64,000 bases of DNA. It comes from Tsukamurella spumae (GTDB lineage Bacteria; Actinomycetota; Actinomycetes; Mycobacteriales; Mycobacteriaceae). The notes beneath the pieces are model-generated. The model was not told the origin of the DNA and did no database searches. It saw only the letters and a list, made by a program, of their open reading frames with translations. The first letter of the stretch is position 1. Every line of letters starts with the position of its first letter. Where the stretch lies: contig NZ_JAAXOQ010000023.1 in the NCBI RefSeq assembly GCF_012396015.1, positions 1-64,000 on the forward strand, written 5' to 3'. Positions 7,988 through 18,104 of the stretch are shown one piece after another. The position numbers and the translations under genes were made by a program.

Positions 7988-9717
7988 CCCTGATCCGCCT
8001 CATCGCCGCGCACCTGCGGCCCTATCGGCCCTGGCTCCTCGCAGTGGCCGTGTTCCAACTCGTCAGCGTCATCGCGAACCTGGTGCTGCCCAGCATCAAT
8101 GCCAAGATCATCGACCTCGGCGTCACGCCCGGCGACACCGGCTACATCTGGCGCATGGGTGCGGTCATGCTGGGGATCACGCTGATCCAAGTGATCGCGG
8201 CGGGCGGCGCCACCTACTTCGCCGCCCGCAGCTCTATGGCCTTCGGCCGGGACACCCGCCGCTCCCTCTTCGGCGCGGTCGGCCGGTTCTCGGGGCGCGA
8301 GGTGTCGAAATTCGGTGCGGCGTCACTGATCACGCGCACCACCAACGATGTGCAGCAGGTGCAGCTGCTGGTCCTGATGTCGCTGTCGATGATGATCCAA
8401 GCGCCCTTCATGGCGGTCGGCGGCGTCTTCATGGCCATCCGGGAGGAACCTGGCCTGGCCTGGCTGATGGTGGTGGCCGTGCCCGTCCTCGGCGCCGTTC
8501 TGGGCGTGGTGATCGCGAAGATGATCCCCGGCTTCCGGCTCGTCCAGACCCGGCTCGATGCCGTGAACCGTGTTCTCCGGGAACAGCTCACGGGCGTCCG
8601 AGTGATCCGGGCCTTCGTCCGTGAGCCCGTGGAGCGTGACCGGTTCGACGGTGCCAACACCTCCCTCACGGACGCCTCGGTGCGCGTGATGCGGCTGATG
8701 GCGATCATGTTCCCGTGGGTCATGCTGGTGCTCAACCTCTCCACGGTCGCGGTCTGGTGGTTCGGCGCGCATCTCATCGCCGACGGTTCCGCGCAGATCG
8801 GCTCCGTCACCGCCTACATGCAGTACATGATGCAGATCCTCATGTCGGTGATGATGGCCACGTTCATGGTGATGATGGTGCCGCGCGCCTCGGTCGCCGC
8901 GGACCGGATCACCGAGGTCCTGTCCACCCCGCCCACCGTCGCGCCGCCGGAGCATCCGGCTCCGCTCCGGACGATCACGGGCGCCGTCGAACTGGACGCG
9001 GTGACGATGTGTTACCCGGGTGCGGCGCAGCCCGTGCTGCGCGATGTGGATCTGGCCGCGCGGCCGGGGGAGACGGTGGCGATCATCGGGTCGACCGGCT
9101 CGGGCAAGACCACCCTGATCAACCTGCTGGCGCGGCTGTTCGACGCCACGGGGGGCGCGGTCCGCTACGACGGCGTGGACGTGCGTGAACTGCGGTCGGA
9201 TGCGCTGTGGGGCCACGTCGGCCTCGTGCCGCAGCGGGCGTACCTGTTCAGCGGCACCGTCGCCTCGAACCTGCGGTTCGGCAATCCCGACGCGACCGAC
9301 GACGAGCTCGCGGAGGCGCTGCGGATCGCGCAGGCCACCGACTTCGTCGCCGAGCTCGGCGGTCTCGATGCGCCGATCGCGCAGGGCGGGACCAATGTCT
9401 CGGGCGGGCAGCGCCAGCGGCTCGCGATCGCCCGCGCGCTCGTCGCGAAGCCGGCGATCTACCTGTTCGACGACAGCTTCTCGGCGCTCGACCTCACGAC
9501 CGACGCGAAGCTGCGCGCGGCCCTGCGGCCCTACACCCGTGAGGCGACCGTTTTCATCGTGGCGCAACGCATCTCGACCATCGCGAGCGCCGATCAGATC
9601 ATCGTTCTCGAGGACGGCGAGGTCGTCGGCCACGGCACCCACGCGGAGCTCCTCGAGACCTGCCCGACCTATCAGGAGATAGCGGGCAGCCAGGCGAGCG
9701 CGGGGAGTGCGGCATGA
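7984..9717 (+). CDS. ABC exporter half-transporter, degenerate-site subunit
   Basis: A 577-residue type IV ABC exporter: six transmembrane helices (first about 17-40, last pair about 245-300) and a C-terminal nucleotide-binding domain. Walker A is GSTGSGKTT and the signature VSGGQRQR is intact. The Walker B catalytic Glu is replaced by Asp (YLFDDSFSALD), and the switch His is replaced by Gln (IVAQRIST). This is the pattern of the non-catalytic half of heterodimeric multidrug exporters such as TM287/288 or BmrCD. It overlaps the next gene by 4 nt. Confidence 0.92.
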   Translation: MTLIRLIAAHLRPYRPWLLAVAVFQLVSVIANLVLPSINAKIIDLGVTPGDTGYIWRMGAVMLGITLIQVIAAGGATYFAARSSMAFGRDTRRSLFGAVGRFSGREVSKFGAASLITRTTNDVQQVQLLVLMSLSMMIQAPFMAVGGVFMAIREEPGLAWLMVVAVPVLGAVLGVVIAKMIPGFRLVQTRLDAVNRVLREQLTGVRVIRAFVREPVERDRFDGANTSLTDASVRVMRLMAIMFPWVMLVLNLSTVAVWWFGAHLIADGSAQIGSVTAYMQYMMQILMSVMMATFMVMMVPRASVAADRITEVLSTPPTVAPPEHPAPLRTITGAVELDAVTMCYPGAAQPVLRDVDLAARPGETVAIIGSTGSGKTTLINLLARLFDATGGAVRYDGVDVRELRSDALWGHVGLVPQRAYLFSGTVASNLRFGNPDATDDELAEALRIAQATDFVAELGGLDAPIAQGGTNVSGGQRQRLAIARALVAKPAIYLFDDSFSALDLTTDAKLRAALRPYTREATVFIVAQRISTIASADQIIVLEDGEVVGHGTHAELLETCPTYQEIAGSQASAGSAA

Positions 9718-11543
9718 CACGGCCAGGAGGGCGGACGGCGGCCGCCGCGGCGGCGGGGGCGCCCAACCAGAAAGCCATGACCTTCTGGCCGTCGCTGAAG
9801 CGGCTGCTGGGGCGGATGCGTGAGCAGCGGGTGGCGATGATGGCGGCGATCGTGCTCTCGATCGGCTCGGTCACCGCCGCCGTGCTCGCGCCCAAGGTCG
9901 TGGGCACGGCCGTCGATGCGATCTACGACGGTTTCCGCTCGCAGCTGCGGCACGGTCCGGGCATCGACTTCCACCGCGTGGGGACGATCCTGCTCTGGGT
10001 GGTCGTGCTGTTCGTGGCGAGCGCGGCCCTGCAGTACGTGCAGGGCTACCTCCTCAACGGGGCCGTGCAGCGGGTCATGTACTCGCTGCGCCGGGAGGTG
10101 GAGGAGAAGCTGAACCGGCTGCCGCTCAGCTATTTCGACAAGCAACCCCGCGGCGAGCTGCTCTCGCGGGTGACCAACGACATCGACAACCTGGGCCAGT
10201 CGCTGACCCAGGCCCTGAGCCAGCTGATCGTCTCCGCGTTCACGGTGATCGGCGTGCTCGTCATGATGCTCGTCGTCTCGCCGCTGCTGACGGCCGTCGC
10301 GGTCGTCGTCATCCCGCTGATCGTGGTCTTCGCGGGCCAGATCATGAAACGCAGCCAGAAGCACTTCGTGGCGCAGTGGAAGTCGACGGGCTCGCTCAAC
10401 GCCCAGGTGGAGGAGGCCTTCACCGGACACGACCTGGTCACCGTCTACGGCCGCGGAGCCGCGCTGGAGGAGCGGTTCGCCGCCGAGAACGACGCCCTGA
10501 TGCACGCGAGCTACCGGGCGCAGTTCCTCTCCGGCCTCGTGATGCCGATCAGCATGTTCGTCGGCAACCTGCAGTACGTGGCGGTGTGCGTGGTCGGCGG
10601 GCTGCGGGTCGCCGGCGGCGGAATGAGTCTCGGCGATGTCATCGCCTTCATCCAGTACTCCCGGCAGTTCACCCAGCCGGTCACGCAGATGGCGTCGATG
10701 GTGAACATGCTCCAATCCGGAGTCGCGTCCGCCGAGCGGGTCTTCTCGATCCTCGACGCGGAGGAACAGGTCGCCGGGCGGCCGGGCACGTTGCCGGAGC
10801 CGACGCGCGGCCGCGTCGCCTTCGAGAACGTCTCCTTCGGCTACAAGCCCGACGAGCCGCTCATCGAGGGCATGAATCTCGTCGCGGAGCCCGGGCGGAC
10901 CGTCGCGATCGTCGGGCACACGGGCGCCGGCAAGACGACCCTGGTCAACCTGATCATGCGGTTCTACGAGCTCAGCGGCGGGCGGATCACGATCGACGGC
11001 GTCGACATCGCGGAGGTCGAGCGCGCCGACCTGCGTCACAGGATGGGCATGGTGCTGCAGGACACCTGGCTGTTCGAGGGCACCATCATGGACAACATCC
11101 GGTACGGGCGTCTCGATGCGACCGATGAGGAGGTGTACGAGGCCGCACGGGCCACCTTCGTCGACCGGTTCGTCCACTCCTTGCCGGACGGGTACCAGAC
11201 GGTGCTCGACGACGAGTCGGGCAGCGTCTCGGCGGGCGAGCGACAGCTGATCACCATCGCCCGCGCCTTCCTCGCGGAGCCGGCGATCCTGATCCTCGAC
11301 GAGGCGACCAGTTCCGTGGACACGCGCACCGAGGTGATGCTGCAGCAGGCCATGCACGCACTCCGCGCCGACCGGACCAGTTTCGTCATCGCGCACCGGC
11401 TCTCGACCATCCGGGACGCGGACGTCATCGTCGTGATGGACCACGGGCGCATCGTCGAGCAGGGTTCGCACGAGGAGCTCCTCGCCGCCGGCGGGCACTA
11501 CGCCGATCTGTACCGGGCGCAATTCGAGGGCGTCGAGATCTGA
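9714..11543 (+). CDS. ABC exporter half-transporter, catalytic-site subunit
   Basis: A 609-residue type IV ABC exporter subunit with a polar tail of about 40 residues before helix 1. Its Walker A (GHTGAGKTT), Walker B with catalytic Glu (ILILDEATSSVD) and switch His (FVIAHRLST) are intact, but its signature is changed to VSAGERQ. Together with the preceding protein it makes one consensus and one degenerate ATP site, as expected of a heterodimer. ATGA overlap with the upstream gene ensures equal synthesis. The substrate is unknown; drugs, lipids or peptides are all possible. Confidence 0.93.
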   Translation: MTRPGGRTAAAAAAGAPNQKAMTFWPSLKRLLGRMREQRVAMMAAIVLSIGSVTAAVLAPKVVGTAVDAIYDGFRSQLRHGPGIDFHRVGTILLWVVVLFVASAALQYVQGYLLNGAVQRVMYSLRREVEEKLNRLPLSYFDKQPRGELLSRVTNDIDNLGQSLTQALSQLIVSAFTVIGVLVMMLVVSPLLTAVAVVVIPLIVVFAGQIMKRSQKHFVAQWKSTGSLNAQVEEAFTGHDLVTVYGRGAALEERFAAENDALMHASYRAQFLSGLVMPISMFVGNLQYVAVCVVGGLRVAGGGMSLGDVIAFIQYSRQFTQPVTQMASMVNMLQSGVASAERVFSILDAEEQVAGRPGTLPEPTRGRVAFENVSFGYKPDEPLIEGMNLVAEPGRTVAIVGHTGAGKTTLVNLIMRFYELSGGRITIDGVDIAEVERADLRHRMGMVLQDTWLFEGTIMDNIRYGRLDATDEEVYEAARATFVDRFVHSLPDGYQTVLDDESGSVSAGERQLITIARAFLAEPAILILDEATSSVDTRTEVMLQQAMHALRADRTSFVIAHRLSTIRDADVIVVMDHGRIVEQGSHEELLAAGGHYADLYRAQFEGVEI

Positions 11544-11646
11544 CGACGCGCCGGTCCGCGGGCAGGTCGTTGCCAAGGTTGTGACAAGTGCGCGCGATAG
11601 GCTGGTGGCCGAGAAGAACGGACGAAGAGGGACAGAAGCGGCGGAC

Positions 11647-12903
11647 ATGAGCGATGAACTCGCACCCGGGACGGTGATCGGCGGCTACCGGATCGAGCGG
11701 CGCCTCGGCTCCGGCGGCATGGGCTCCGTCTACCTGGCCAAGCATCCCGAGCTGCCGCGCTACGACGCGCTCAAGGTCCTGGGCGCGGGCTACTCGGGCG
11801 ACGACGCCTTCCGCAAGCGGTTCCTCCGCGAGGCGGAGCTCGCGGCGCGGCTCGATCATCCGAACGTGGTCACCATCTACAACCGCGGCACCGAGGGCAC
11901 CCGCCTGTGGATCGCCATGCAGTACGTCGAGGGCGACGACTGCTCCGTGCTGCTCAAGCGCACGCCCACGGGGCTCGCGCCCGCGGTCGCGGTGGAGATC
12001 GTCGGCCAGATCGGGCGGGGCCTGGATCGCGCGCACCGCGCCGGGCTCCTGCACCGCGACATCAAGCCCGCCAACATCCTGGTCACCGCTATCGATGACG
12101 ACGGTGACGACGGGGACGAGCGTCGCGCGCTGCTGACCGATTTCGGCGTGGCCAAGGGCGGCGAGGACACCTCGCAGCTGACGGCGGTCGGCACCGTCCT
12201 CGCGACGCTGGCCTACGCCTCGCCGGAGCAGCTGTGCGGAGAGGAGCTGGACCCGCGGTCGGACCAGTACTCGCTGGCGGCCACCTTCTTCCACCTGGTC
12301 ACGGGCAAGGTTCCGTACACGGGTGCCAGTACCGATGCGGTGATCGACGCGCACTTCAACGCCCCGCCGCCGCGGATCTCACAGATCCGCGACGGGGTGC
12401 CGCCCGCGGTCGACGCCGTGGTCGCCCGCGGCCTGGCCAAGACTCCCGCCGAGCGGTTCGCGACGTGCCGGGAGTTCGCGAACGCCCTGAAGTCCGCGCT
12501 GGCGGCGCCGGTCGCACGGCCTGCGCCGCGGCAGGTCCAGCGGCCCGCGTCCGGGTACGTTCCGGGCCCGGGGCACCCGTCCGGCCCGCAGCAGCCCGCG
12601 AGCGCGCCGCGTCCGTCCCAGCCGGTGCAGCGCACCGTCGCACCGGGCATCCGGGGGCAGGCGAACCGGCCGAGCTACCCGATGGCGCGTCCGCAGCAGC
12701 CCGTGGCGCCGCAGCCGCTGTACGGCGCGGGTGTGCCCTCCGGGGCCGTTCCCCGGCAGCCGGCGCCGCGCCCGCCCGCCCCGCGCGGCCGGCCCGCGAA
12801 GGCCCCGAGTTCGGGTGTGATGTCGCCCGGCGTGCTGGTGCTCGTGGGAGTGGCGGTAGTGGCGTTGCTGGTGTTGATCCTGGTCATCGTTCTCGCCGCG
12901 TGA
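11647..12903 (+). CDS. Membrane-anchored Ser/Thr protein kinase without ectodomain
   Basis: A 418-residue Hanks-type kinase. The kinase domain covers about residues 10-275: Gly loop LGSGGMGSV, catalytic loop HRDIKPANI (about 136-144), DFGVAKGG, and SPEQ in place of APE. A Pro/Gln/Ala-rich linker of about 115 residues follows. A single helix (GVLVLVGVAVVALLVLILVI) ends the protein two residues before the stop, so there is no extracellular sensor domain. The ATG at 11647 is used because MSDELAPGTVIGGYRIERRL is the expected N-terminus; an upstream frame start at 11581 lies before the likely -10 (TAGGCT, 11598-11603). Confidence 0.88.
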   Translation: MSDELAPGTVIGGYRIERRLGSGGMGSVYLAKHPELPRYDALKVLGAGYSGDDAFRKRFLREAELAARLDHPNVVTIYNRGTEGTRLWIAMQYVEGDDCSVLLKRTPTGLAPAVAVEIVGQIGRGLDRAHRAGLLHRDIKPANILVTAIDDDGDDGDERRALLTDFGVAKGGEDTSQLTAVGTVLATLAYASPEQLCGEELDPRSDQYSLAATFFHLVTGKVPYTGASTDAVIDAHFNAPPPRISQIRDGVPPAVDAVVARGLAKTPAERFATCREFANALKSALAAPVARPAPRQVQRPASGYVPGPGHPSGPQQPASAPRPSQPVQRTVAPGIRGQANRPSYPMARPQQPVAPQPLYGAGVPSGAVPRQPAPRPPAPRGRPAKAPSSGVMSPGVLVLVGVAVVALLVLILVIVLAA

Positions 12904-12931
12904 TCCGTCCGGACCTGTCGGAGGGACGGCC

Positions 12932-12972
12932 TACACTGCCTAATGACAGCGATGAGATTCTCCACCGGAGGT
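12932..12972 (+). promoter_or_regulatory. dnaE1 promoter -10 and ribosome binding site
   Basis: TACACT (12932-12937) is a good -10; transcription would start near 12944, giving a leader of about 38 nt. GGAGGT at 12967-12972 is spaced 9 nt before the ATG at 12982 and selects that start over the in-frame ATG at 12943. Confidence 0.5.
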
Positions 12973-12981
12973 GAACAACCC

Positions 12982-15900
12982 ATGACGTCCGCCGCCGGCT
13001 CGTTCGTCCATCTGCACAACCACACCGAGTACTCGATGCTCGACGGTGCGGCCAAGGTCGATCCGCTGTTCGCGGAGGCCCAACGGCTGGGGATGACGGC
13101 GGTCGGCATGTCCGACCACGGGAACATGTTCGGTGCCTCGGACTTCTACAACACGGCGCGCAAGTACGACATCAAGCCCATCATCGGGATCGAGGCGTAC
13201 ATCGCGCCGGAGTCGCGGTTCAACACCAAGCGCGTCAAGTGGGGCGATCCGTCGCAGAAGGGTGATGACGTCTCGGGCTCGGGCGCCTACACCCACATGA
13301 CGATGGTGGCGGAGAACGCCACGGGCCTGCGGAACCTGTTCAAGCTGAGTTCGCTCGCGTCGATCGAGGGCCAGCTGGGCAAGTGGTCCCGGATGGACGC
13401 GGAGATCATCGCCGAGCACGCGGCCGGCATCATCGCCACCACGGGCTGCCCGTCGGGTGAGGTGCAGACGCGGCTGCGGCTCGGGCACGAGCGGGAGGCC
13501 CTGGAGGCCGCGGCGAAGTGGCAGGAGATCTTCGGCAAGGAGAACTTCTACCTGGAGCTGATGGACCACGGCATCGACATCGAGCGCCGGGTCCGCGAGG
13601 GCCTGCTGGAGATCGGCCGCAAGCTCGGGATCAAACCACTCGCCACCAACGACTGCCACTACGTCACCAAGGACAAGGCGGAGTCGCACGGCGCGTTGCT
13701 GTGTATCCAGACCGGTAAGACCCTGTCCGATCCCACCCGGTTCCAGTTCGACGGCGACGGCTACTACCTGAAGTCGGCGCAGGAGATGCGCGAGCTGTGG
13801 GATGCACAGGTGCCGGGCGCCTGCGATTCCACCGTCGAGATCGGCGAGCGCGTCCAGTCCTACGCGGAGGTCTGGGAGCACAAGGACCGCATGCCGCGGT
13901 TCCCGGTGCCCGAGAACCACACGCAGGAGTCCTTCCTCGAGTCGGAGGTCATGGACGGCCTGAACCGTCGTTTCCCCGACGGTCCCCCGGCGGACTACGT
14001 CGAGCGCGCGAAGTACGAGCTGTCGGTCATCAACGAGATGGGTTTCCCGGCCTACTTCCTCGTCGTCGGCGACCTGATCGCGCACGCGCACGAGGTCGGC
14101 ATCCGAGTTGGCCCGGGCCGTGGTTCCGCGGCCGGCTCACTGGTGGCGTGGGCGCTGGGCATCACCAACATCGACCCGATCCCGCACGGCCTGCTGTTCG
14201 AGCGGTTCCTCAACCCCGAGCGCGTGTCGATGCCCGATATCGATATCGACTTCGACGATCGTCGCCGTGGCGAGATGATCACCTATGCGTCGGAGAAGTG
14301 GGGCTCGGACAAGGTGGCCCAGGTCATCACGTTCGGCACCATCAAGACGAAGGCCGCCATCAAGGACTCGGCCCGCGTCATCTACGGGCAGCCCGGCTAT
14401 TCGATCGCCGACCGCATCACCAAGGCGCTGCCGCCGCCCATCATGGCCAAGGACATCTCGGTCAAGGGCATCACGGACCCCTCGCACGAGCGGTACAAGG
14501 AGGCCGTCGAGGTCCGGCAGTTGATCGAGACGGACCCGGACGTCAAGAAGATCTACGACATGGCGCTCGGGCTCGAGGGCCTGATCCGCAATGCCGGCGT
14601 GCACGCCTGCGCGGTGATCATGTCCTGTGATCCGCTCACCGACGCGATCCCCGTGTGGAAGCGGGCGCAGGACGGCGCGATCATCACCGGCTGGGACTAC
14701 CCGTCGTGCGAGGCCATCGGCCTGCTGAAGATGGACTTCCTGGGCCTGCGCAACCTCACCGTGATCGGTGACGCGCTGGGCAACATCAAGCACAACCGCG
14801 GTGTCGACCTCGACATGGACCAGCTCCCGCTGGACGACGAGGTCACCTACGAGCTGCTGCAGAGGGGCAACACCCTCGGCGTGTTCCAGCTCGACGGCGG
14901 CCCCATGCGGGATCTGCTGCGCCGCATGCAGCCCACCAAGTTCGAGGACATCGTGGCCGTGGGCGCCCTGTACCGCCCGGGCCCGATGGGCATGAACGCG
15001 CACAACGACTACGCGGATCGCAAGAACGGCCGGCAGCAGGTCAAGCCGATCCACCCGGAGCTCGAGGAGCCGCTCAAGGACATCCTCGCGGACACGTTCG
15101 GCCTGATCGTGTACCAGGAGCAGATCATGCACATCGCGCAGAAGGTCGCCGGGTACAGCCTCGGCCAGGCCGACATCCTGCGCCGCGCGATGGGTAAGAA
15201 GAAGAAAGAGGTCCTCGACGAGGCCTACGGCGGGTTCCAGCAGGGCATGCTCGACAACGGCTTCTCGCAGGCCGCGATCACCGCGCTGTGGGAGACGGTG
15301 CTGCCCTTCGCCGGCTACGCGTTCAACAAGTCGCACGCCGCCGCGTACGGCCTGGTCTCCTACTGGACGGCGTACCTCAAGGCGAACTACCCGGCCGAGT
15401 ACATGGCGGCGCTGCTCACCTCCGTCGGTGACGACAAGGACAAGGCGGCCATCTACCTCGGCGACTGCCGCCGCCTGGGAATCACCGTTCTCCCGCCGGA
15501 TGTCAACGAGTCCTTCCACGCCTTCACCTCGGTCGGTCAGGACATCCGCTTCGGCATGGGCTCGGTCCGCAACGTGGGCGAGGGTGTGGTCGCCTCCATC
15601 GTCCGGACGCGTGAGGAGAAGGGCGCCTACACCTCCTTCTCCGACTACCTCGCCAAGATCGAGGTCGCGGCCTGTTCCAAGAAGGTCACCGAATCCCTCA
15701 TCAAGGCGGGCGGTTTCGACTCGCTCGACCATCCCCGCAAGGGCCTGCTCCTGGTGCACGCCGACGCGATCGAGTCGGTGCTGTCGACGAAGAAGGCCGA
15801 GGCCGTGGGCCAGTTCGACCTGTTCGGGTCGATGGGGGAGGAAGACGGTGCCGCCGGCCCCATCGACGATGTCTTCACCATCAAGGTTCCCGAGGAGGAG

Positions 15901-16545
15901 TGGGAGGGCAAGCACAAGCTGGCTCTCGAACGCGAGATGCTCGGCCTGTACGTCTCCGCGCACCCGCTCGACGGGGTGGAGCACGTGATCGGCGCGCAGA
16001 CGGACACCGCGATCCCCGCGATCGTCGAGGGTGACGTCAAGGACGGGACCCAGGTCACCGTCGGCGGCATCCTGCAGTCCGTGAACCGGCGCGTGAACAA
16101 GAACGGCGCGCCCTTCGCCTCCGCCCAGATCGAGGACCTCTCCGGCGGCATCGAGGTCTTCTTCTTCCCGCAGGCGTACGCGGCCTACGGCGCGGAGGTC
16201 GTCGAGGACGCGGTGGTGCTGATCAAGGCCCGGGTGAACTTCCGCGACGACAAGGTCACCCTCATCGCGAACGACATCGCGCCGATCGACCTGTCCCAGA
16301 TCGGTGTCGCGAAGCCGCTCTCCCTCACGATGCAGACCAGGGTGTGCACGCAGGACAAGGTCTCCGCCCTCAAGCAGGTCCTGCAGCGCCACCCCGGCGT
16401 CTCGGACGTGCACGTCAAGCTCGTCGGCGGTGACGGCGACGGGAAGAGCACCACGCTCAAGCTGGCCGACACGCTCCGGGTGAACCCGTCGTCGTCGCTG
16501 ATGGGCGACCTGAAGGCGCTGCTGGGCCCCCACTGCCTGGCCTGA
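12982..16545 (+). CDS. dnaE: DNA polymerase III alpha subunit (replicative, DnaE1)
   Basis: A 1187-residue C-family polymerase. The N-terminal PHP domain keeps its metal ligands (HLHNHTEYS at 10-18, SDHGNMFG at 44-51), so the intrinsic 3'-5' proofreading known for mycobacterial DnaE1 is expected. Catalytic aspartates are in PDIDIDFDD (about 419-423) and [10 protein letters not shown] (about 585). The finger, beta-binding, HhH and OB-fold ([14 protein letters not shown]) regions follow in order and full length. It has its own promoter and is convergent with a small membrane protein. The first residues match the M. tuberculosis enzyme ([19 protein letters not shown]). Confidence 0.97.
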   Translation: MTSAAGSFVHLHNHTEYSMLDGAAKVDPLFAEAQRLGMTAVGMSDHGNMFGASDFYNTARKYDIKPIIGIEAYIAPESRFNTKRVKWGDPSQKGDDVSGSGAYTHMTMVAENATGLRNLFKLSSLASIEGQLGKWSRMDAEIIAEHAAGIIATTGCPSGEVQTRLRLGHEREALEAAAKWQEIFGKENFYLELMDHGIDIERRVREGLLEIGRKLGIKPLATNDCHYVTKDKAESHGALLCIQTGKTLSDPTRFQFDGDGYYLKSAQEMRELWDAQVPGACDSTVEIGERVQSYAEVWEHKDRMPRFPVPENHTQESFLESEVMDGLNRRFPDGPPADYVERAKYELSVINEMGFPAYFLVVGDLIAHAHEVGIRVGPGRGSAAGSLVAWALGITNIDPIPHGLLFERFLNPERVSMPDIDIDFDDRRRGEMITYASEKWGSDKVAQVITFGTIKTKAAIKDSARVIYGQPGYSIADRITKALPPPIMAKDISVKGITDPSHERYKEAVEVRQLIETDPDVKKIYDMALGLEGLIRNAGVHACAVIMSCDPLTDAIPVWKRAQDGAIITGWDYPSCEAIGLLKMDFLGLRNLTVIGDALGNIKHNRGVDLDMDQLPLDDEVTYELLQRGNTLGVFQLDGGPMRDLLRRMQPTKFEDIVAVGALYRPGPMGMNAHNDYADRKNGRQQVKPIHPELEEPLKDILADTFGLIVYQEQIMHIAQKVAGYSLGQADILRRAMGKKKKEVLDEAYGGFQQGMLDNGFSQAAITALWETVLPFAGYAFNKSHAAAYGLVSYWTAYLKANYPAEYMAALLTSVGDDKDKAAIYLGDCRRLGITVLPPDVNESFHAFTSVGQDIRFGMGSVRNVGEGVVASIVRTREEKGAYTSFSDYLAKIEVAACSKKVTESLIKAGGFDSLDHPRKGLLLVHADAIESVLSTKKAEAVGQFDLFGSMGEEDGAAGPIDDVFTIKVPEEEWEGKHKLALEREMLGLYVSAHPLDGVEHVIGAQTDTAIPAIVEGDVKDGTQVTVGGILQSVNRRVNKNGAPFASAQIEDLSGGIEVFFFPQAYAAYGAEVVEDAVVLIKARVNFRDDKVTLIANDIAPIDLSQIGVAKPLSLTMQTRVCTQDKVSALKQVLQRHPGVSDVHVKLVGGDGDGKSTTLKLADTLRVNPSSSLMGDLKALLGPHCLA

Positions 16546-16566
16546 ACCCGGTACGTCGCCGTGCGA

Positions 16567-16818
16567 TCAGGCGCGGGTGTGCACCGCGCGGGCGGCCCAC
16601 CACACCGCGACGCCGACGCCGGTGGCGGCGAGCACGGCGGGCGCGAACGAGGCCGCACCGGTGGCGAGCGTGAGCATCGCGCCGAAGGCGAGGACGACCA
16701 GCGCCGCGAGCAGTGCCTCGGCCTTGTGCCGGGGCCAGGCGATGCCGAACACGTCGACGGTGCGCCGCAGCGCGCCGGCGCGGCGGGCGGAAGTCGAGAA
16801 TGCGGCACTGGTGGTCAT
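16567..16818 (-). CDS. Small two-helix membrane protein
   Basis: An 83-residue protein with two hydrophobic segments separated by a short turn (KAEALLAALVVLAFGAML and APAVLAATGVGVAVWWAA), a basic N-terminal part and a short cytoplasmic tail. I do not recognise it beyond the kind of small membrane protein often found beside core genes in Mycobacteriales. The second ATG (16818) is chosen because TACGAT lies 7 nt upstream; the first ATG at 16827 falls inside that hexamer. It converges with dnaE, 21 nt between stops, and diverges from aroC. Confidence 0.6.
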   Translation of the reverse strand: MTTSAAFSTSARRAGALRRTVDVFGIAWPRHKAEALLAALVVLAFGAMLTLATGAASFAPAVLAATGVGVAVWWAARAVHTRA

Positions 16819-16825
16819 GGTGTTC

Positions 16826-16831
16826 ATCGTA
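16826..16831 (-). promoter_or_regulatory. -10 hexamer of a leaderless promoter (minus strand)
   Basis: Read on the minus strand, TACGAT is followed by 7 nt and the ATG at 16818. It overlaps the alternative upstream ATG, which argues that this alternative is not used. Confidence 0.45.
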
Positions 16832-16898
16832 GCCTGTGACTGAGGTTTCGGCTACCCGAACTCGCAGTCCGGCGGGTCGATCTGGGATGATGGAACGC

Positions 16899-18104
16899 GT
16901 GTTGCGCTGGATAACCGCTGGAGAATCGCACGGCCCCGCCCTCGTGGCCCTCGTGGAGGGCATGGTCGCGGGCGTCGAGGTCACGTCGTCGGACATCGCC
17001 GCCCAGTTGGCGCGGCGTCGACTGGGCTACGGGCGTGGCGCGCGCATGAAGTTCGAGGCCGACAAGGTGACCATCCTCGGCGGCGTCCGGCACGGCCTGA
17101 CCCAGGCGGGCCCCGTCGCCATCGAGATCGGCAACACCGAATGGCCCAAGTGGGAGCAGGTCATGTCGGCCGACCCCGTCGATCAGGAGCTGCTGGACGG
17201 CGTGGCGCGCAACGCGCCCCTCACGCGTCCCCGGCCCGGCCACGCCGACTACTCGGGCATGCTCAAGTTCGGCTTCGACGATGCGCGCCCCGTGCTCGAG
17301 CGCGCGAGCGCCCGCGAGACCGCGGCCCGGGTGGCCGCCGGCACCGTCGCCCGCAACTTCCTGCGCCAGGCCCTCGGGGCCGAGGTGATCAGCCATGTCA
17401 TCTCGATCGGTGCGTCGGAGCCCTATGTCGGGTCCACGCCGTCGGCGGCCGACCTGGAGCGGATCGACGCCTCGCCCGTGCGCGCCTTCGACGAGGCCGC
17501 TGAGCAGTCGATGATCACCGAGATCGAGGCCGCCAAGAAGGACGGGGACACCCTCGGTGGCGTCGTCGAGGTCGTGGTCACCGGCCTGCCGGTGGGCATC
17601 GGCTCCGTCGCGTCGGGGGAGAGCCGGCTCGACGCGCGGCTCGCGTTCGCGCTCATGGGAATTCAGGCGATCAAGGGCGTCGAGGTCGGCGACGGCTTCG
17701 AAACGGCCCGTCGGCGCGGCAGCGAGGCGCACGACGAGATGCTGCCCGACAAGGGCGGCGTGTTGCGCTCGACCAACCGCGCGGGCGGCGTCGAGGGCGG
17801 TATGACCAACGGTGAGGAACTGCGCGTGCGCGTGGCGATGAAGCCGATCTCCACGGTGCCCCGCGCCCTGCGCACCATCGATATGCAGACCGGCACCGAG
17901 GCCGTCGCGATCCACCAGCGCAGCGATGTCTGCGCGGTACCCGCGGCGGGCGTGGTGGCCGAGGCCATGGTGGCCCTCGTGGTCGCGCAGGCGGCTCTCG
18001 AGAAGTTCGGTGGCGACTCCTTGGCGGAGACGCGCAGCAACATCGAGCGGTACTCCGAGCAGGTGGCGGCGCGGTTGCATCGGGTGACGCCCGGGGCGGT
18101 CTGA
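16899..18104 (+). CDS. aroC: Chorismate synthase
   Basis: A 401-residue FMN-dependent enzyme that turns 5-enolpyruvylshikimate-3-phosphate into chorismate, the last common step of the shikimate pathway. The diagnostic N-terminus [19 protein letters not shown], the GRGARMKFE block, [10 protein letters not shown] and the [20 protein letters not shown] segment are all present. GTG at 16899 gives exactly the length of M. tuberculosis AroF (401). In-frame ATGs at 16887 and 16890 would add four or three residues and cannot be excluded. Its stop overlaps the aroK ATG by one base. Confidence 0.96.
   Translation: MLRWITAGESHGPALVALVEGMVAGVEVTSSDIAAQLARRRLGYGRGARMKFEADKVTILGGVRHGLTQAGPVAIEIGNTEWPKWEQVMSADPVDQELLDGVARNAPLTRPRPGHADYSGMLKFGFDDARPVLERASARETAARVAAGTVARNFLRQALGAEVISHVISIGASEPYVGSTPSAADLERIDASPVRAFDEAAEQSMITEIEAAKKDGDTLGGVVEVVVTGLPVGIGSVASGESRLDARLAFALMGIQAIKGVEVGDGFETARRRGSEAHDEMLPDKGGVLRSTNRAGGVEGGMTNGEELRVRVAMKPISTVPRALRTIDMQTGTEAVAIHQRSDVCAVPAAGVVAEAMVALVVAQAALEKFGGDSLAETRSNIERYSEQVAARLHRVTPGAV

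Noticed and set aside
14137-16533. A 798-codon open frame on the minus strand opposite dnaE
   Set aside because: In DNA with G/C at nearly every third position, antisense frames stay open by chance. The product is Val/Asp/Arg/Leu-rich with no domain, and dnaE is certain.
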